Shown in pieces: positions 61,431 through 64,000 of a DNA stretch of 64,000 bases. Positions within the stretch are counted from its first letter, which is position 1. The number at the start of each line of letters is the position of its first letter. The position numbers and the translations under genes were made by a program. A model generated the notes under the pieces. The model worked only from the letters and a program-made list of their open reading frames with translations. It ran no database searches and was not told the DNA's origin. The DNA is taken from assembly GCA_002256435.1 (NCBI GenBank), contig NKJC01000001.1:1922001-1986000 (forward strand). The letters run 5' to 3'. This stretch comes from Chitinophagaceae bacterium BSSC1. Lineage in GTDB: Bacteria; Bacteroidota; Bacteroidia; Chitinophagales; Chitinophagaceae.

Positions 61431-62525
61431 TTATCCTTCGTTTTCTTCTATGCGTTCATCAACGGCATTGGCCAACATTCTGGCACTCATTTTTCTAAGT
61501 GGGTTGGCGCGCATTTCTTTGTAGCCGTTTCTGCTTCTATAAATATCAACCGCTTCAAACACAGCTACAATAAAACTATTGGCATCTGCCTTGTCTTTGC
61601 CTGCAATATCAAAAGCAGTTCCATGATCCGGACTGGTTCTGATCACAGGTAGACCAGCTGTATAGTTTACACCTTCTCCAATGGCCAATGACTTGAATGG
61701 AATCAATCCTTGGTCATGGTACATGGCTAGTACGGCATCAAATTTTTCAAATTGTCCTCTTGCAAAAAAAGCATCGGCACTATAGGGTCCAAACACCAAC
61801 ATGGATTGCTTGGCGTCTTTGATGGCTGGCTTGATAATAGTTTCTTCTTCTGCTCCAATCAATCCCTCGTCTCCTGCGTGTGGGTTCAGACCCAACACCG
61901 CAATCTTGGGTTTGTCTACACCAAAATCTTTTTGCAAACTGTTGTGCATGATTTTCAATTTCAACAGGATGTTCTCTCTGGTAATATGTTTAGATACATC
62001 GGCCACGGTTACGTGTTCAGTTACTAGACCCACGCGCATATTTTCTGCCACCATGAACATCACCACATCACTCACATTAAAGAATGCTTTGAAGTAGGGG
62101 GTATGACCGGTATAAGGAAATGCTTCTGTATGAATATTCTTCTTATGAATAGGTGCAGTAACCAAACCATGAATCAATCCCTCTTTCAGTGCTTGGGTGG
62201 CTTGGGTTAAAGATTCTAAAGCGTATTTGCCACCAATTTCATTTAATTGGCCTGGATTGATCACCACTTCTTCTTCCCAACAGTTAAAAATATTCACCTG
62301 TTTGGGATTTAGCCTGTTCAATTCCTTTACACTAGAATAGCTGAAATTGACTTCAGGCATGGTCTTTTTGTAGAAATTGATGCATTTGTTATTGGCAAAA
62401 ACCACCGGTGTACAGATTTCTAAAATGCGGTGATCTGACAGTGTTTTGATAATTAGTTCTATTCCAATGCCGTTTAGGTCTCCACAAGTGAATCCAATCA
62501 CCGGCTTTTGTAATTCATAGCTCAT
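61431..62525 (-). CDS. pdxA: 4-hydroxythreonine-4-phosphate dehydrogenase
   Basis: Oxidises 4-phosphohydroxy-L-threonine in pyridoxal phosphate synthesis, NAD- and metal-dependent. The 364-residue protein starts VIGFTCGDLNGIGIELIIKTL with the GDLNGIG motif, then TAPIHKKNIHTE, the metal His in PYTGHTPYF, VLGLNPHAGDEGLIG, MYHDQGLIPFK and RTSPDHGTAFDIAG. All metal and substrate residues are present. Divergent from rsmA across 75 bases that contain only promoter-like boxes. Confidence 0.96.
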   Translation of the reverse strand: MSYELQKPVIGFTCGDLNGIGIELIIKTLSDHRILEICTPVVFANNKCINFYKKTMPEVNFSYSSVKELNRLNPKQVNIFNCWEEEVVINPGQLNEIGGKYALESLTQATQALKEGLIHGLVTAPIHKKNIHTEAFPYTGHTPYFKAFFNVSDVVMFMVAENMRVGLVTEHVTVADVSKHITRENILLKLKIMHNSLQKDFGVDKPKIAVLGLNPHAGDEGLIGAEEETIIKPAIKDAKQSMLVFGPYSADAFFARGQFEKFDAVLAMYHDQGLIPFKSLAIGEGVNYTAGLPVIRTSPDHGTAFDIAGKDKADANSFIVAVFEAVDIYRSRNGYKEMRANPLRKMSARMLANAVDERIEENEG

Positions 62526-62587
62526 TGATGTAAATTATGGGTAAAAATAAGGATTATTAGCCGCAACTGCGGGAACCTTAAAAAACC

Positions 62588-62595
62588 TAATTTCG
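62588..62595 (+). promoter_or_regulatory. Candidate -7 box directly before rsmA
   Basis: TAATTTCG, a TAnnTTCG variant, ends 5 bases before the ATG at 62601. If used, the transcript would be almost leaderless. No clear -33 element. Confidence 0.35.
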
Positions 62596-62600
62596 TGCCA

Positions 62601-63356
62601 ATGGACTATCGCCTGAAAAAATCACTGGGTCAGCATTTTCTCAAAGATGAATCTATCTGCAAACAGATTGTAGCAGCTTTGGAATCTGACTCATTTACGC
62701 AGTTGGTAGAAGTGGGGCCTGGCGCAGGAGCACTAACCAAGTACTTGCTTCCTCTCAAAGGAATTGATTTTAGAGCTGTAGAACTGGATGATGAGAAAGT
62801 GGTCTATCTCAACCTCCATTATCCTGCTATTCAGGGAAAAATTATTCATCAGGATTTTTTGCAAATAGATGCTCCATTTGAAGGTGCATTTACCGTAGTG
62901 GGCAATTTCCCTTACAATATCTCTACACAGATTGTTTTCAAAGTATTGGAATGGAAAGAACAAGTACCCGTGATGATTGGGATGTTTCAAAAAGAAGTGG
63001 CGCAAAGAATTGCTTCTAAACCCAATACCAAGGTATATGGTATCATGAGTGTATTGGTGCAAACATTTTATGAAGTAGAATATTTGTTTGACGTTCCTCC
63101 AGAAAGTTTTAATCCTCCACCCAAAGTCATGAGTGGCGTCATCAGGTTAAGAAGAAAAGAAACGGTAGTTCCCATGAAATCGGAAAAAGCCCTGTTTGCG
63201 CTTGTCAAAGCGGCTTTTAACCAGCGTAGAAAAATGCTGAGAAACGCCGTTAGGGGTTTGTTTGAACCCGAATTTTTGGAGAATCCCATATTCAATAAAC
63301 GTGCAGAACAATTGAGCATTGCAGATTTTGCAGAACTCAGTTTTCACATGCGCTAA
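62601..63356 (+). CDS. rsmA: 16S rRNA (A1518/A1519-N6) dimethyltransferase KsgA
   Basis: Dimethylates two adjacent adenines in helix 45 of 16S rRNA during 30S assembly. The 251-residue protein (ATG at 62601; a GTG two codons upstream is also in frame) shows [13 protein letters not shown], the SAM loop [17 protein letters not shown], the acidic residue in [20 protein letters not shown] (motif IV, NFPY for NxxY) and the C-terminal [14 protein letters not shown] and [14 protein letters not shown]. Complete. The next gene begins 10 bases after the stop. Confidence 0.96.
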   Translation: MDYRLKKSLGQHFLKDESICKQIVAALESDSFTQLVEVGPGAGALTKYLLPLKGIDFRAVELDDEKVVYLNLHYPAIQGKIIHQDFLQIDAPFEGAFTVVGNFPYNISTQIVFKVLEWKEQVPVMIGMFQKEVAQRIASKPNTKVYGIMSVLVQTFYEVEYLFDVPPESFNPPPKVMSGVIRLRRKETVVPMKSEKALFALVKAAFNQRRKMLRNAVRGLFEPEFLENPIFNKRAEQLSIADFAELSFHMR

Positions 63357-63366
63357 TAAGAACCCA

Positions 63367-64000
63367 TTGGAAAGAAAAGTATTGATTACCGCCAATGCCC
63401 ATCCCTATCTCACGGAGCGATTGGAGCAATTGGGTTTTAAAGTGGTATTTATTCCAGGCATTGGAGACCTTGCTTTGGAACAGGCCATTGTGGACTTAGA
63501 AGGTTTAATTGTAACAACTAGACCCGTTAAAAAGGAATTGTTGGAAAAAGCCACCAAACTCAAATGGATTGGAAGATTGGGTAGTGGTATGGAACTCATA
63601 GACACTGATTATGCTCAAAGCAGGGGCATTCTTTGCGTAAGCAGCCCAGAAGGTAATTGCAATGCAGTGGCAGAGCATGAACTGGGTTTGCTATTGGGTT
63701 TAATGAATAAAATACCCAGCAGTGCACTTGAAATTAAAGATGGCAAATGGATCAGAACCGAGAATAGGGGAGAGGAGTTAACGGGTAAGACCGTTGGTAT
63801 CATTGGCTTTGGTCATACTGGTCAGGCCTTCGCCAAAATCCTTTCTGGCTTTGGTTTGAAAGTGTTGGCCTATGATAAATACAAGCAGGGTTTCTCCACT
63901 GGATATGTTCAAGAAGCTAGCTTGCATGAGATTCAGCAGGAAGCCGATGTGATTAGTTTGCACGTACCACTAACGGATGAGACTTTTCATTTGGCCAATG
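63367..64000 (+). CDS. D-2-hydroxyacid dehydrogenase (phosphoglycerate dehydrogenase-like), 5' part
   Basis: Runs off the right end of the window; about 211 residues are visible. The likely start is a TTG at 63367 (protein begins [15 protein letters not shown]), as no ATG is available before the conserved region. The N-terminal substrate domain includes [11 protein letters not shown] with the catalytic Arg; the NAD-binding motif is [14 protein letters not shown] (GxGxxG), followed by YDKYKQGF with the acidic cofactor residue. The later Glu and His catalytic residues lie beyond the edge. Family clear, substrate (3-phosphoglycerate, glycerate or another hydroxyacid) not. Confidence 0.9.
   Translation, partial: MERKVLITANAHPYLTERLEQLGFKVVFIPGIGDLALEQAIVDLEGLIVTTRPVKKELLEKATKLKWIGRLGSGMELIDTDYAQSRGILCVSSPEGNCNAVAEHELGLLLGLMNKIPSSALEIKDGKWIRTENRGEELTGKTVGIIGFGHTGQAFAKILSGFGLKVLAYDKYKQGFSTGYVQEASLHEIQQEADVISLHVPLTDETFHLAN

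Overview
The window looks like a chromosomal segment from a Bacteroidota bacterium, most likely family Chitinophagaceae (Sediminibacterium-like; the genus is inference). The evidence is a complete gldK-gldL-gldM-gldN cluster (type IX secretion and gliding, specific to this phylum), two SusC/TonB-type receptors with N-terminal carboxypeptidase-regulatory folds, the DUF4271-hemD pair, an ECF sigma factor followed by a membrane-anchored barrel-like protein, promoter boxes of the form TAnnTTTG, and few Shine-Dalgarno sequences. I see no insertion sequence, prophage, CRISPR array, tRNA or rRNA. Most of the region is conserved housekeeping DNA, with a few accessory patches.

Layout. 1-8.5 kb (+): end of a DUF4271 membrane gene, hemD, a thioredoxin-fold DUF255 protein and the gldKLMN operon. 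8.6-13.2 kb (-): uvrC, a small lipoprotein, a barrel-like membrane protein and its ECF sigma factor. 13.3-16.7 kb (+): a small Cys/His protein, a metal-type TonB receptor and a DUF2721 protein. 16.7-27.8 kb: an ABC exporter, a YkuK-like protein, engB, a heme-binding-domain protein, gpmI, a DUF4783 protein, nadC, an eIF1-like protein, dnaX, an epimerase and an acyltransferase-like gene on alternating strands. 26.6-31.7 kb (-): the run dnaB-rsmE-L,D-transpeptidase-acyltransferase. 31.75-32.14 kb: the only intergenic gap above 300 bp. 32.1-40.2 kb (+): pheT, a coiled-coil gene, zapA, rny, rplS, tatA, gatA and a lytic transglycosylase. 40.2-45.7 kb (-): pabB, a very acidic protein, purA and rel. 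45.7-51.8 kb (+): an ABC exporter and atpB-E-F-H-A. 51.9-60.5 kb (+): a serine hydrolase, a second TonB receptor, a cytosine-free heptad repeat, several small membrane or regulatory genes, an ABC-2 transporter and a LolA-like protein. 60.5-64 kb: an aldose-epimerase-like gene and pdxA (-), then rsmA and a truncated D-2-hydroxyacid dehydrogenase (+).

How the parts fit. GldKLMN form the envelope-spanning core and ring of the type IX secretion machine. pheT, gatA, rplS, rsmE, rsmA, engB and eIF1 serve translation. dnaB and dnaX serve replication. zapA, the lytic transglycosylase and the L,D-transpeptidase serve division and wall remodelling. The ATP synthase locus encodes a, c, b, delta and alpha but ends in a strong terminator, so gamma, beta and epsilon must lie elsewhere.

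Points most worth following: (1) a helically phased cluster of near-consensus DnaA boxes with an AT-rich palindrome between dnaB and pheT, a candidate replication origin or DnaA-controlled region; (2) a run of ten A in dnaX where slippage in either direction gives a stop within a few codons, predicting a short gamma form; (3) a terminator-like hairpin with an overlapping alternative hairpin between atpE and atpF; (4) a 211-nt cytosine-free heptad repeat; (5) a protein next to an ECF sigma factor that appears to join an inner-membrane anchor to an outer-membrane barrel; (6) a small Cys/His protein paired with a metal-type receptor. None of these is proven by the sequence alone.
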